64,000 nucleotides of DNA from Salinicoccus sp. YB14-2 (lineage in GTDB: Bacteria > Bacillota > Bacilli > Staphylococcales > Salinicoccaceae). This document shows, piece by piece, positions 29,203 to 38,221 of this stretch; position 1 is the stretch's first letter, and each line of letters begins with the position of its first letter. Location: the NCBI RefSeq assembly GCF_001265075.1, contig NZ_LFKO01000002.1, positions 298,719-362,718 of the forward strand. Direction: 5' to 3'. The translations under genes were made by a program, and so were the position numbers. Below the pieces are notes generated by a model. It made no database searches. It was not told where the DNA came from and saw only the letters and a list, made by a program, of their open reading frames with translations.

Positions 29203-29247
29203 AAAAACCCGGTGAAATCATATGATTTCACCGGGTTATATTGTTTT
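29203..29247. terminator. Bidirectional terminator between acnA and plsY
   Basis: AACCCGGTGAAATCA pairs perfectly with TGATTTCACCGGGTT over two bases. T-runs lie on the plus side (TTGTTTTT, after 7 bases) and on the minus side (TTTTT). Confidence 0.85.
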
Positions 29248-29257
29248 TAACAGCGAT

Positions 29258-29842
29258 TTACATAAAAGTTATTTTGGATTCTGTACCATCTTTAATCCGT
29301 TTCATATTCGATATATGACGGATGATGACGACAAAACCAAGTACGATCGCAAAGGCCATGAACAGTGGATCCTGTAAAAACAAGGAAAGAACGATCAATA
29401 CCACTGTAGCTACAATGCTCGATAAAGATACAAATTTGCTCAATTTCAATGTAATTAAAAATGCAGATACTAAAATTATAAAGACGATTGGATTGTAGGC
29501 AAGCACTGCACCTCCACCTGTAGCAACGGCTTTCCCTCCTCGAAACTTCAAAAAGATGGGGTAGACATGACCGAGCGCACTGACGAGTCCCGGAATGAAT
29601 ATATGAATATCCATAGCCAGTAGAATGGTGATATAAACTGGGAGCGCACCTTTGAATATATCCAGAATCAATACGACAATTCCAGCTTTTTTGCCTAAAA
29701 TTCTAAAAGTGTTTGTCGTCCCGATATTACCACTGCCATGTTCTCTAAGATCTACTTTATAAAATATTTTACCTATGAGTAAGCTAAATGGAATTGAGCC
29801 AATCAAATAACTGAATATGAGCAGAAGTATTATATTTCCCAT
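29258..29842 (-). CDS. plsY: Glycerol-3-phosphate acyltransferase PlsY
   Basis: Membrane enzyme that transfers acyl from acyl-phosphate to glycerol-3-phosphate, the first step of phospholipid synthesis in most Gram-positives. 194 residues with about five membrane segments. Catalytic/phosphate motifs are SGNIGTTNTFRILG (about 33-46) and KFRGGKAVATGGG. The start is the ATG at 29842, preceded by AAAGGAGAG; the frame continues to 29917 without reason to use it. It is divergent from parE, as in S. aureus. Confidence 0.95.
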   Translation of the reverse strand: MGNIILLLIFSYLIGSIPFSLLIGKIFYKVDLREHGSGNIGTTNTFRILGKKAGIVVLILDIFKGALPVYITILLAMDIHIFIPGLVSALGHVYPIFLKFRGGKAVATGGGAVLAYNPIVFIILVSAFLITLKLSKFVSLSSIVATVVLIVLSLFLQDPLFMAFAIVLGFVVIIRHISNMKRIKDGTESKITFM

Positions 29843-30029
29843 TTTAGACTCTCCTTTATTATCAGGTACTAATAGTTTACCATATAAATAAAATATTATA
29901 AATTGATAAAAAATCATTAGTTTACTATAATAATATTATGTAAATTAATTAGTGATTTTGTCATTAATTTTTAGCAGAGACTTGCAAAGATTGCGTTTTT
30001 ATATAAAAATAGTAAGGTAGATAAAAATT

Positions 30030-30043
30030 CGAACGTATGTTTG
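30030..30043 (+). promoter_or_regulatory. LexA (SOS) box before parE
   Basis: CGAACGTATGTTTG differs by one base from the Gram-positive LexA consensus CGAAC-N4-GTTCG. It lies a few bases upstream of the parE Shine-Dalgarno. parE-parC belong to the LexA regulon in S. aureus, so damage-inducible topoisomerase IV is expected. Confidence 0.7.
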
Positions 30044-30058
30044 TAGGAGGTTTACTCT

Positions 30059-32044
30059 TTGTCAAAAACGAACAATTATAGTGATGATTCAATTCAAATA
30101 TTGGAAGGTCTGGACGCAGTTCGTAAACGGCCGGGGATGTATATTGGTTCAACCGATGTGAGAGGTCTGCATCACCTTGTTTATGAAATTGCTGATAATG
30201 CCGTGGATGAAATATTGAACGGTTACGGTGATGAGATCAATATCAGACTGAACGAAGATGCCAGTATTTCAATTACAGATAATGGACGGGGCCTGCCGAC
30301 TGGCATGCACTCATCCAAAAAAACAACACCTGAAGTCATATTCACAGTTCTGCATGCGGGCGGTAAATTCGGATCCGGCAGTTATAAGACATCAGGCGGT
30401 CTTCATGGTGTGGGTGCTTCAGTGGTCAATGCCTTGAGTGACTGGATGAATATAGAGATTCACCGAGACGGAAAAATACATGAAATTTCATTTAAAGACG
30501 GGGGTAAATTGAATCAGAAGCTGACTGTGACCGGAAAGACTAAAAAAACGGGCACTACAGTCACCTTTAAACCCGACACGCGTATATTCAGGCTCGGCAC
30601 TTCATTCAATTATGAGATGATTGTTGAAAGAATGAGAGAGTCCGCATTTCTTCTCAGCGGCTTGAAAGTGACAATCGTTGATGCCCGTGCAGATGAAGAA
30701 AAAGTGGAAGAGTTTCAGTATGAAGATGGTTTGAAGTCTTTCATTGAATTTTTAAATGAAGGTAAAGATTCCATCGGCAATATCGTCCAGTTCAAAGGGA
30801 ACTATCAGGACATCGAAGCCGATGTGAGTTTCCAATATAATGATCAGTATACGGAAACAATCATCTCGTTTGTGAACAATGTCAGAACTAAAGACGGCGG
30901 GACTCACGAAGTCGGGTTCAAAACTGGATTTACAAAAGCATTCAACGAGTACGCCCGTAAAATAAAAGAATTGAAAGATAAAGATAAAAATCTTGACGGC
31001 AGTGATATCCGTGAAGGTTTGACAGCAATCGTCTCAATTAAAGTTCCAGAGCACCAGCTTCAGTTTGAAGGCCAGACGAAGAGCAAGCTTGGAACAAATG
31101 AAGCGAGAGCGGCCGTCGAGTCCACACTTGTCGAAAAGCTCCCATTCTATCTTGAAGAAAATGGCACATTGAGCAGCCAGCTTGTTAAGAAGGCGATCAA
31201 GGCCAGGAATGTAAGGGAAGCTGCAAGAAAAGCGCGTGAAGAAGCAAGGAGCGGTAAGAAGAACCGTAAGAAAGACACTCTGCTCTCCGGCAAGCTGACT
31301 CCTGCTCAAAGTAAAAATGCTAAAAAGAATGAACTCTTTTTAGTCGAGGGGGATTCTGCCGGCGGTTCGGCGAAGCAGGGCAGAGACCGTAAGTTCCAGG
31401 CCATACTTCCCTTACGAGGCAAGGTCATCAATACCGAGAAAGCTAAATTTGAAGATATTTTTAAAAATGAAGAAATCAACACCATCATCCACACAATCGG
31501 TGCGGGTGTAGGGACGGACTTCAAAGTTGAAGATTCCAATTACGATAAAGTGATCATCATGACCGATGCCGATACTGACGGTGCGCATATCCAGGTACTG
31601 CTGCTGACTTTCTTTTTCAATTATATGCGCCCGCTTTTTGAGGCAGGTAAAATTTATATCGCATTGCCGCCTTTATTCCAACTGAAGAAAAAAATCCGTA
31701 AAAAAGAAGATGTGCGTTACGTCTGGACCGAAGAGGAATTGGAAAAAGTGCAGGAAGAAATGGGTGGAAACATTGAACTCCAGAGATATAAAGGTCTCGG
31801 TGAGATGATGGCTGAACAGTTATGGGAAACAACGATGAATCCTGAAACACGTACTCTGGTACAGGTTTCCATCGATGATGAAGCACTGTCTTTAAAACGT
31901 GTCACAACTCTGATGGGTGATAATGTAGAGCTGCGCCGTAAATGGATTGAATCCAATGTCAGCTTCACACTCGAAGATCAAAACAGTATTTTAGAAAACC
32001 AGGAAATAGATCATATGGATGAGGAAGGTGACGGCATTGGCTGA
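30059..32044 (+). CDS. parE: DNA topoisomerase IV subunit B
   Basis: ATPase subunit of topoisomerase IV, which decatenates daughter chromosomes. 661 residues. The GHKL ATPase site has ADNAVDE, DNGRGLPTG and GGLHGVGASVVNALS; the TOPRIM domain has LVEGDSAGGSAKQGRD and DADTDGAHI. The start is a TTG at 30059: AGGAGG lies eight bases before it, and the N-terminus MSKTNNYSDDSIQILEGL matches the family. Its 3' end overlaps parC by 8 bases. Confidence 0.98.
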   Translation: MSKTNNYSDDSIQILEGLDAVRKRPGMYIGSTDVRGLHHLVYEIADNAVDEILNGYGDEINIRLNEDASISITDNGRGLPTGMHSSKKTTPEVIFTVLHAGGKFGSGSYKTSGGLHGVGASVVNALSDWMNIEIHRDGKIHEISFKDGGKLNQKLTVTGKTKKTGTTVTFKPDTRIFRLGTSFNYEMIVERMRESAFLLSGLKVTIVDARADEEKVEEFQYEDGLKSFIEFLNEGKDSIGNIVQFKGNYQDIEADVSFQYNDQYTETIISFVNNVRTKDGGTHEVGFKTGFTKAFNEYARKIKELKDKDKNLDGSDIREGLTAIVSIKVPEHQLQFEGQTKSKLGTNEARAAVESTLVEKLPFYLEENGTLSSQLVKKAIKARNVREAARKAREEARSGKKNRKKDTLLSGKLTPAQSKNAKKNELFLVEGDSAGGSAKQGRDRKFQAILPLRGKVINTEKAKFEDIFKNEEINTIIHTIGAGVGTDFKVEDSNYDKVIIMTDADTDGAHIQVLLLTFFFNYMRPLFEAGKIYIALPPLFQLKKKIRKKEDVRYVWTEEELEKVQEEMGGNIELQRYKGLGEMMAEQLWETTMNPETRTLVQVSIDDEALSLKRVTTLMGDNVELRRKWIESNVSFTLEDQNSILENQEIDHMDEEGDGIG

Positions 32045-34451
32045 AAACATTCAAAATTTGAAACTTGAAGATGTACTTGGTGACCGTTTTGGGCGGTATA
32101 GTAAGTATGTCATCCAGGACCGTGCCATTCCTGATGTGAGAGACGGATTAAAACCTGTACAGCGCCGTATACTTTATGCGATGTTCCGGGAAGGCAATAC
32201 ATTTGACAAAAATTACCGTAAAAGTGCCAAAGCGGTCGGTAATGTCATTGGTAACTACCATCCGCACGGTGAGTCGAGCATTTACGATGCCATGGTACGT
32301 CTTGGCCAGGGCTGGAAGATGAGAGAAGAACTCATCATGATTCACGGTAATATTGGCAGTATGGACGGAGATCCGCCTGCTGCGATGCGTTACACCGAAG
32401 CGAAACTCGCTGAGATATCCAATGAAATGGTCAGAGACATTAATAAGAACACCGTCGACTTTATGAACAACTTTGATGATACAGATGTGGAACCGACTGT
32501 TATGCCTTCACGCTTTCCCAATATTCTGGTCAATGGCTCGACAGGTATATCAGCTGGGTATGCAACAGACATTCCACCTCATAATCTGGATGAGGTCATT
32601 GATGCTACGTTGAAGGTCATCGACAAACCGACGGTCAAAATTGATGAGCTGCTTCAAATCGTAAAAGGTCCGGATTTTCCGACCGGCGGCATCATCCAGG
32701 GTAAGGATGAATTGAAAAAAGCCTACGAGACCGGACGCGGCAGAATCATTGTCCGTTCCAAAGTCGAGACCGAAGAACTGCGCGGCGGTAAGAAGCTGAT
32801 TGCAGTCACTGAGCTGCCTTATGAAGTGAATAAGGCGAATCTTGTTAAAAAGATTGATGAAATCCGTGCAGACAGAAAAGTCGACGGCATTTTGGAAGTC
32901 AGAGATGAAACTGACAGACAGGGCTTGAGAATCGCGATTGAAGTTCGTAAAGATGCGAATATAGAAGGTATCATCAACTATTTGTACAAGCGTACGGATC
33001 TGCAGGTGGCATATAATTTCAATATGGTTGCCATCAGTAACAGAGCGCCGAAATTACTTGGTTTAAAAGAGGTTTTAACGAGCTATATTGACCATCAGAA
33101 AGAAATCATATATAAACGTTCGCAATTTGAACTTGAGCAGGCAAAAAAGCGGATGCATATTATAGAAGGTCTGATGAAAGCATTGTCGATTCTGGATGAT
33201 GTCATCCGTCTGATCAGAGAATCTGAAAATAAAAGGAATGCAAAAGAGAATCTTATCGAAGCATTCCATTTCACCGAAGCTCAGGCTGAAGCGATTGTCA
33301 TGCTCCAGCTTTACCGTCTGACCAACACCGATATTATTGAGTTGGAGACTGAGCATAATGAACTGGATTATACGATCAATCAGCTGAATGAAATCATTAA
33401 TGATGAGAAAAAACTGTTGTCGGTCATTAAGAAAGAACTCCGGGATATTAAAAAGAAATACAGCTCGGAAAGATTGACCGAAGTCGAAGATAAGATTGAA
33501 AATATTGAATTGGATAAGAAATTACTGATTCCTCAGGAAGAAACGATTCTTTCCCTGACGAGAGACGGTTACGTCAAACGGACAAGTCCGAGAAGCTTCA
33601 ATGCGAGTAAACCTGATGAAATCGGCATGAAAGAAGATGATTTCCTTGTGTATTTGAATGAATCCGATACACTCCAGCAATTGCTGGTATTCACCAATCT
33701 CGGGAATTACTTAATCATTCCTGTACACGAAATACCTGATATCCGCTGGAAGGATCACGGGGTCCATCTGTCCAGCCGCTTCAAAATAGAAGCGTATGAA
33801 ATGCCAGTATTCGCCATGACGGTCGATGACTACAAAGACAGTCTCTCGATTGTCTCGGTTACGAAAAACGGTCAGATCAAGCGCAGTGAGCTGTCACTGT
33901 TCGAAGCTGTCAGAATCAAAAGGCCAATCGTCTATATGAACCTTAAAACAGATGATGAAGTGGTCGATGTGGACACTTCGATCACAGGGACAGAGGAGAT
34001 TTTATTCGTCACTGAAAAAGGGCTGACACTTAAATACGGTCTGGACGCTGTTAATTCGACAGGCTTGAGATCCCAGGGTGTCAGAGCGATGAATGTGAAA
34101 AAGGATGATGAAATCATCTTTGCAGGCATCATTAAAGATGAAAGGTATCTGCTGACTGTGTCCAACAGAGGTGCAGTTAAGCGTACAGATCTAGCGTCGT
34201 TTGAAAGAGGCGCCCGTGCACAGGTCGGTACAATGCTGCTTAAAGAAATAAAATCAAAACCGCACCGATTGGTCGGAGCCAAATTATTTGATGATAATAT
34301 CAATGCAGTCATTGTTTCTGATTCAAATAATTCGACGATCAGCGGCAAAGACATCCGGGTCACCGGAAAATATGTGAACGGCTCATTTGTAGTGGATGAG
34401 GATGCATTCGGTGAAGTGACCGATGTTTATTTTGATGACATAAATTTATAA
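32037..34451 (+). CDS. parC: DNA topoisomerase IV subunit A
   Basis: Breakage-reunion subunit. I choose the TTG at 32037, six bases after the strong GAGGAAGGTG, because this gives MAENIQNLKLEDVLGDRFG, aligned with S. aureus GrlA (MSEIIQDLSLEDVLG); the ATG at 32019 has no Shine-Dalgarno. 804 residues. The active-site Tyr is in PPAAMRYTEAKLA. The quinolone-determining stretch reads HPHGESSIYDAMV, with Ser at the S. aureus position 80 and an acidic Asp at 84, so no known resistance substitution. The C-terminal beta-pinwheel follows. Confidence 0.97.
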   Translation: MAENIQNLKLEDVLGDRFGRYSKYVIQDRAIPDVRDGLKPVQRRILYAMFREGNTFDKNYRKSAKAVGNVIGNYHPHGESSIYDAMVRLGQGWKMREELIMIHGNIGSMDGDPPAAMRYTEAKLAEISNEMVRDINKNTVDFMNNFDDTDVEPTVMPSRFPNILVNGSTGISAGYATDIPPHNLDEVIDATLKVIDKPTVKIDELLQIVKGPDFPTGGIIQGKDELKKAYETGRGRIIVRSKVETEELRGGKKLIAVTELPYEVNKANLVKKIDEIRADRKVDGILEVRDETDRQGLRIAIEVRKDANIEGIINYLYKRTDLQVAYNFNMVAISNRAPKLLGLKEVLTSYIDHQKEIIYKRSQFELEQAKKRMHIIEGLMKALSILDDVIRLIRESENKRNAKENLIEAFHFTEAQAEAIVMLQLYRLTNTDIIELETEHNELDYTINQLNEIINDEKKLLSVIKKELRDIKKKYSSERLTEVEDKIENIELDKKLLIPQEETILSLTRDGYVKRTSPRSFNASKPDEIGMKEDDFLVYLNESDTLQQLLVFTNLGNYLIIPVHEIPDIRWKDHGVHLSSRFKIEAYEMPVFAMTVDDYKDSLSIVSVTKNGQIKRSELSLFEAVRIKRPIVYMNLKTDDEVVDVDTSITGTEEILFVTEKGLTLKYGLDAVNSTGLRSQGVRAMNVKKDDEIIFAGIIKDERYLLTVSNRGAVKRTDLASFERGARAQVGTMLLKEIKSKPHRLVGAKLFDDNINAVIVSDSNNSTISGKDIRVTGKYVNGSFVVDEDAFGEVTDVYFDDINL

Positions 34452-34457
34452 AAAACG

Positions 34458-34485
34458 TTTCATTTTAAGCTCCCAATGTTATAAT
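34458..34485 (+). promoter_or_regulatory. Promoter of the AlsT symporter gene with cre-like half-site
   Basis: TTTCAT (34458-34463), 16 bases, TATAAT (34480-34485). AAAACGTTTCAT (34452-34463) overlapping the -35 resembles the right half of a CcpA cre site; the left half is poor, so catabolite control is only a possibility. Confidence 0.5.
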
Positions 34486-34510
34486 TCATTAACATAAAGG
34501 GGGCTTTTTA

Positions 34511-35962
34511 ATGGAAAGTTTCATCAGTATTTTTGAAAGTATTATTGGAACCATGAATGATCTGTTGTGGGGAGATTTTCTGATCGGGATATTGATTGTG
34601 GCCGGTCTTTATTTCACATTGTCCTCACGGTTTGTTCAGATCAGATGGCTTAAACAAATGTTCACAGTGTTGAAAGAGAAACCTGAAACACTGCCTGACG
34701 GGTCGAAAGGTATTTCCGCTTTTAAGGCGTTTACAATCAGTGCCGCTTCCCGTGTGGGTACCGGTAATGTTGCCGGGGTGGCAACAGCAATCGTACTCGG
34801 GGGTCCGGGTGCTGTGTTCTGGATGTGGATCATTGCGTTCATCGGTGCAGGGACTGCATTTTTTGAATCCACTTTAGGCCAGCTGTATAAAGTGAAGGAT
34901 AAAGAAGGCGGTTACCGCGGCGGTCCTGCATATTATATGTCAAAAGGACTGGACCAGAAATGGCTGGCCATGTTCTTTGCGATTTTAATCACCGTGACTT
35001 TCGGTTTCGCATTTAACGGGCTGCAGGCCAACACCATTGCGGCTGCATATAATGGCGCTTTCGGCATCGACCGTAATATTATTGGTATTATTCTTGCGAT
35101 ACTTACTGCTGTTGTTATTTTTGGAGGCGCAAAAAGAATCGCCAATGTCACCGGCTATATCGTACCGGTCATGGCAACGATTTATCTTGGTGTTGTCATA
35201 TTCATATTAATTATTAACTATGACCTCGTTTTGCCGATGATCGGACAGATTTTTGCGAATGCGTTCGGTCTGCAGGAAGCTTTTGCAGGCGCTGTGGGTG
35301 CAGCGATTCTGAACGGTTTCCAGCGCGGACTGTTCTCGAATGAAGCAGGTATGGGTTCTGTTCCGAATGCCGCTGCATCTGCTGCGGTCAGCCACCCTGT
35401 TAAACAGGGACTTATCCAGTCCTTGGGCGTTTATTTTGATACGATGGTCGTATGTACTGCGACAGCTGTCCTTATCCTGATGTATACAGACTTAAGCTAT
35501 GGCGAGGATGCGACTCAGGGTATTGAAGTGACTCAGGCAGCCATGTCAGCGCAGATTGGCGACTTTGGCAGTATTTTCATAGCAGTCGTCATCTTACTGT
35601 TTGCTTACAGTTCAATTTTAGGGAACTATTTCTATGGACAGAGCAACCTTAACTTTATAAAAGAACATCCTGTTATATTATTCGTCTTTAAGCTGTTGGT
35701 TATCGGGATGGTTTATATTGGAGCGGTTATGGATATTACACTGGCATGGAACACTGCAGACGTATTCATGGCTCTGATGGCAGTTACAAATATTGTGGCA
35801 ATCATCGGACTGAGTAAAATCGTCTTTAAAGTGTCGAAAGATTACTCAGATCAGTTGAAAGCCGGCAGGCAGCCGGTCTTCTACATCGATAATGTCGATA
35901 TCGATAAACATGGTATCGGTGAATGGGACCGGGGCCGTTATGATAAAACAAAAGATAAATAA
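34511..35962 (+). CDS. alsT: Sodium:alanine symporter, AGCS family (AlsT)
   Basis: Na+-coupled importer of alanine or glycine (B. subtilis AlsT transports glutamine as well). 483 residues with about eleven membrane segments. Family signatures: SAASRVGTGNVAGVATAI near residues 76-93, GGPGAVFWMW, GGYRGGPAYYM and GLFSNEAGMGSVPNAAA. The start ATG follows AAGGGGG. The order parE-parC-alsT is the same in S. aureus. The last 30 residues form a hydrophilic tail. Confidence 0.93.
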   Translation: MESFISIFESIIGTMNDLLWGDFLIGILIVAGLYFTLSSRFVQIRWLKQMFTVLKEKPETLPDGSKGISAFKAFTISAASRVGTGNVAGVATAIVLGGPGAVFWMWIIAFIGAGTAFFESTLGQLYKVKDKEGGYRGGPAYYMSKGLDQKWLAMFFAILITVTFGFAFNGLQANTIAAAYNGAFGIDRNIIGIILAILTAVVIFGGAKRIANVTGYIVPVMATIYLGVVIFILIINYDLVLPMIGQIFANAFGLQEAFAGAVGAAILNGFQRGLFSNEAGMGSVPNAAASAAVSHPVKQGLIQSLGVYFDTMVVCTATAVLILMYTDLSYGEDATQGIEVTQAAMSAQIGDFGSIFIAVVILLFAYSSILGNYFYGQSNLNFIKEHPVILFVFKLLVIGMVYIGAVMDITLAWNTADVFMALMAVTNIVAIIGLSKIVFKVSKDYSDQLKAGRQPVFYIDNVDIDKHGIGEWDRGRYDKTKDK

Positions 35963-36000
35963 AAAAATGACCGCATGCATTTGATGTATGCGGTCATTTA
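35963..36000 (-). terminator. Terminator between alsT and the DUF1002 gene
   Basis: AATGACCGCAT..ATGCGGTCATT (15-bp arms with one mismatch) with a T-run on the minus strand; on the plus strand only a short TTTA follows. It ends the minus-strand transcript and probably both. Confidence 0.8.
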
Positions 36001-36004
36001 CTGT

Positions 36005-36967
36005 TTAAAACAAATTTTTGAAAAAATCAACGATACTGTTGAAGAAGTTGCGGAGTGCTGTGACGAATGAATCCCATGCGCCTGATTCCTGTATTTCCTG
36101 TCCGATTTCTTCTGCTTTGTCCTGGGCGTCGCTGAATGCATCGCTTGAAGTGATCTGGTCCACCAGGTTGCGTGAGGATTCAATCAACCTGTCCGCTTCC
36201 TCACCTGAAAACAGACCGGATTCCTGAATGTTCATGATGATGACAATGATGCGGTCGATCTGATCCTGAGATAAAATATCCTGGAGGCCGTTTTCCTGCA
36301 TCTTTTCATCGACGATGTTCCTTACATCTTCTTCTGTCACTTCACCGCCGTAATTATTAACGATTTCAATTTTGATTTCAGTAATCATCTTGTTCAGCTG
36401 AACTTGTGAAAATCCTTCGACATTACTGTTCTCCTCTGAGATGTCTGAAATTGCTTCAAGTTCTTCCTGTGCATTCTGTGTACGTTCTTCGGGGATGTCT
36501 TCACCTTGTACTTCGTATGCTTTATATATCCCTGAAAGGGCACTTTCACCTGTGACATCTTCTGCAGCTGCGATGGTGACATCTGCATCAGTGATGCCTG
36601 AAGTGAGCAATGCATTCTGATATGTCTCCTCGGTAATTTTCGTAATTTCACCCATGGATTCGTTGAGTGTTATGTTGAGTCCGTAGCCCGGATCTCTCTG
36701 CATGATACGGATGCTTGATTTCAATACGCTGTTGTCATAAAGCATACCCAGATAATTATTAACATCTTCTGAATATACATAACCGGTTTCATCATTATCT
36801 TCCGCTTCAAGCAGTCCGCTTGTTTCACTGCGGAGGTTGTCATCGCTCTCAAGCGCGGCGCCATATATCGTCACGGCATTATCCCATTCGGAAGCTGCCT
36901 TCAAAGTTGTCGGTATAATGGATATGAGTAACACTGCCATAGCCAGCAGAGTAAATTTTTTATACAT
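36005..36967 (-). CDS. Secreted DUF1002 domain protein (YpuA-like)
   Basis: 320 residues. The N-terminal MYKKFTLLAMAVLLISIIP is a signal peptide, with likely cleavage around residue 25 (LKAAS). The region up to about residue 235 has the features of DUF1002, including NITLNESMGEITKITEETYQNA (in parts: LNESMGEITKITEETY), ITDADVTIAAAEDVTGESAL and a C-terminal VNNYGGEVTEEDVRNIV. The last 45 residues end in an amphipathic, Phe-rich helix (ALRNFFNSIVDFFKNLF), perhaps a membrane anchor. B. subtilis YpuA is of unknown function. AGAGGA precedes the ATG. Confidence 0.85.
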   Translation of the reverse strand: MYKKFTLLAMAVLLISIIPTTLKAASEWDNAVTIYGAALESDDNLRSETSGLLEAEDNDETGYVYSEDVNNYLGMLYDNSVLKSSIRIMQRDPGYGLNITLNESMGEITKITEETYQNALLTSGITDADVTIAAAEDVTGESALSGIYKAYEVQGEDIPEERTQNAQEELEAISDISEENSNVEGFSQVQLNKMITEIKIEIVNNYGGEVTEEDVRNIVDEKMQENGLQDILSQDQIDRIIVIIMNIQESGLFSGEEADRLIESSRNLVDQITSSDAFSDAQDKAEEIGQEIQESGAWDSFVTALRNFFNSIVDFFKNLF

Positions 36968-37110
36968 AGTCGTCCTCTTTTCATTCGATTTTCACTTATT
37001 TTACTACACAGCAGTTTTTAAAACAATTTTTAACCGGTGTATTATATTTACTTTATTATTTGATCGTATAAGAGTAGAATATCTTTTAGAGAAATTTTAG
37101 GAGTATGAAT

Positions 37111-38124
37111 ATGAATAATGAAGATAAACGTGTGGATAAAACGAATACGACCACGCGCAAAAAGATGAAGTTGCGAAAAAGAGCATATATACCATTGATT
37201 TTGATTATCTTATTGATCATTGCAATTTTATATATATTCCTGTCTTATCAGTCAGGATTGAAAACTGCAGAGGAAAATGGTGTGGACCACGAAGAGATGA
37301 CATTTAACGGAACGGATAACAATGACGGCAAGAAAACGTTTCTGCTGCTCGGTGCGGACAGGGAGGAGGACGGTGTCACAAGAACGGATGTCATTATGCT
37401 CGGCCAGTATGATTACATGAAGAAAGATTTGAAGCTCGCTTCAATCATGAGAGACGTATATGTTGATATCCCGGGCTATCAGAATTATAAAATAAACTCC
37501 GTCTACTCATTGGGCGGTGTCGAACTTCTGAGACAGACACTGGAGACGAATTTCGGCGTCCAGGCGGAAGATTATATCGTCGTCGATTACCAGGCGTTTG
37601 AATCGGTTGTGGATGCGATTGATGACGAGGGCATCATGATTGATGTGGAAAAGGACATGTCAGAGAAGATTACGACCGAACTGTTTAAAGGCGAACAGCG
37701 TCTGGGCGGAGAAGATCTGCTTGAGTACGCCCGTTTCCGTCAGGACTCAGAAGGTGATTTCGGCCGTGTGAGACGCCAGCAGCAGGTCATCGGGGCGGTC
37801 AAGGATGAAATACTGACCGTCGGCGGTGTATTCAATCTGCCGCATGCCATGGGAACCGGCATGGGCTACGTCAATACGAGCATGAGCGAAGCCGAGCTCT
37901 ATCGTATGGCCGGTTCATTCCTGGTCCGCGGTGATAAAGATATTGACTCACTCACATTGCCTGTCGAAGGGTCATATCAGTTTGTTGATACGTACCACGC
38001 CGGCAGTGTCATCGATATTGATTATGATTGGAACAGTGAAGTGCTGCATCAGTTCCTCGATGATGAACTGGATGATCCGGAAGCACATGAACCGGAAGCT
38101 GACGGCGAAGTGCCGCAGCAATAA
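37111..38124 (+). CDS. msrR: LytR-CpsA-Psr family wall-polymer ligase (MsrR-like)
   Basis: Transfers undecaprenyl-linked teichoic acid or capsule to peptidoglycan. 337 residues: a cytoplasmic basic N-terminus, one membrane helix (about 25-47), then the extracellular LCP domain with the catalytic/lipid motifs LLGADREEDGVTRTDVIML, SIMRDVYVDIPGYQNYKINSVYSLGG (quoted in parts: MRDVYVDIPG, KINSVYSLGG) and YARFRQDSEGDFGRVRRQQQ. The start is the second ATG (37111), 7 bases after AGGAG; the ATG at 37105 is too close. Synteny with S. aureus msrR followed by a umuC-like gene supports the symbol. Confidence 0.92.
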   Translation: MNNEDKRVDKTNTTTRKKMKLRKRAYIPLILIILLIIAILYIFLSYQSGLKTAEENGVDHEEMTFNGTDNNDGKKTFLLLGADREEDGVTRTDVIMLGQYDYMKKDLKLASIMRDVYVDIPGYQNYKINSVYSLGGVELLRQTLETNFGVQAEDYIVVDYQAFESVVDAIDDEGIMIDVEKDMSEKITTELFKGEQRLGGEDLLEYARFRQDSEGDFGRVRRQQQVIGAVKDEILTVGGVFNLPHAMGTGMGYVNTSMSEAELYRMAGSFLVRGDKDIDSLTLPVEGSYQFVDTYHAGSVIDIDYDWNSEVLHQFLDDELDDPEAHEPEADGEVPQQ

Positions 38125-38130
38125 TTATTG

Positions 38131-38154
38131 AAGGCGCCGAAAGGCGTCTTTTTT
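38131..38154 (+). terminator. Terminator after msrR
   Basis: AAGGCGCC / GGCGTCTT over GAAA (one wobble), followed by TTTT. Confidence 0.8.
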
Positions 38155-38191
38155 CATAGTGACCCGGCGCGGATGATGTGTTATATTTAAT

Positions 38192-38207
38192 ACGAACATA
38201 CGTTCGT
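38192..38207 (+). promoter_or_regulatory. LexA (SOS) box before the Y-family polymerase gene
   Basis: ACGAACATACGTTCGT contains the perfect consensus CGAAC-N4-GTTCG and is fully palindromic over 16 bases. It sits about six bases after TATATT (38181-38186), which has GTGACC (38158-38163) 17 bases upstream, so LexA would cover the transcription start. Confidence 0.92.
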
Positions 38208-38221
38208 AAAGAGGTGAAGCT

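Noticed and set aside
32019-32036. ATG start for parC
   Set aside because: No Shine-Dalgarno, and the TTG at 32037 gives the conserved N-terminus with a strong Shine-Dalgarno.
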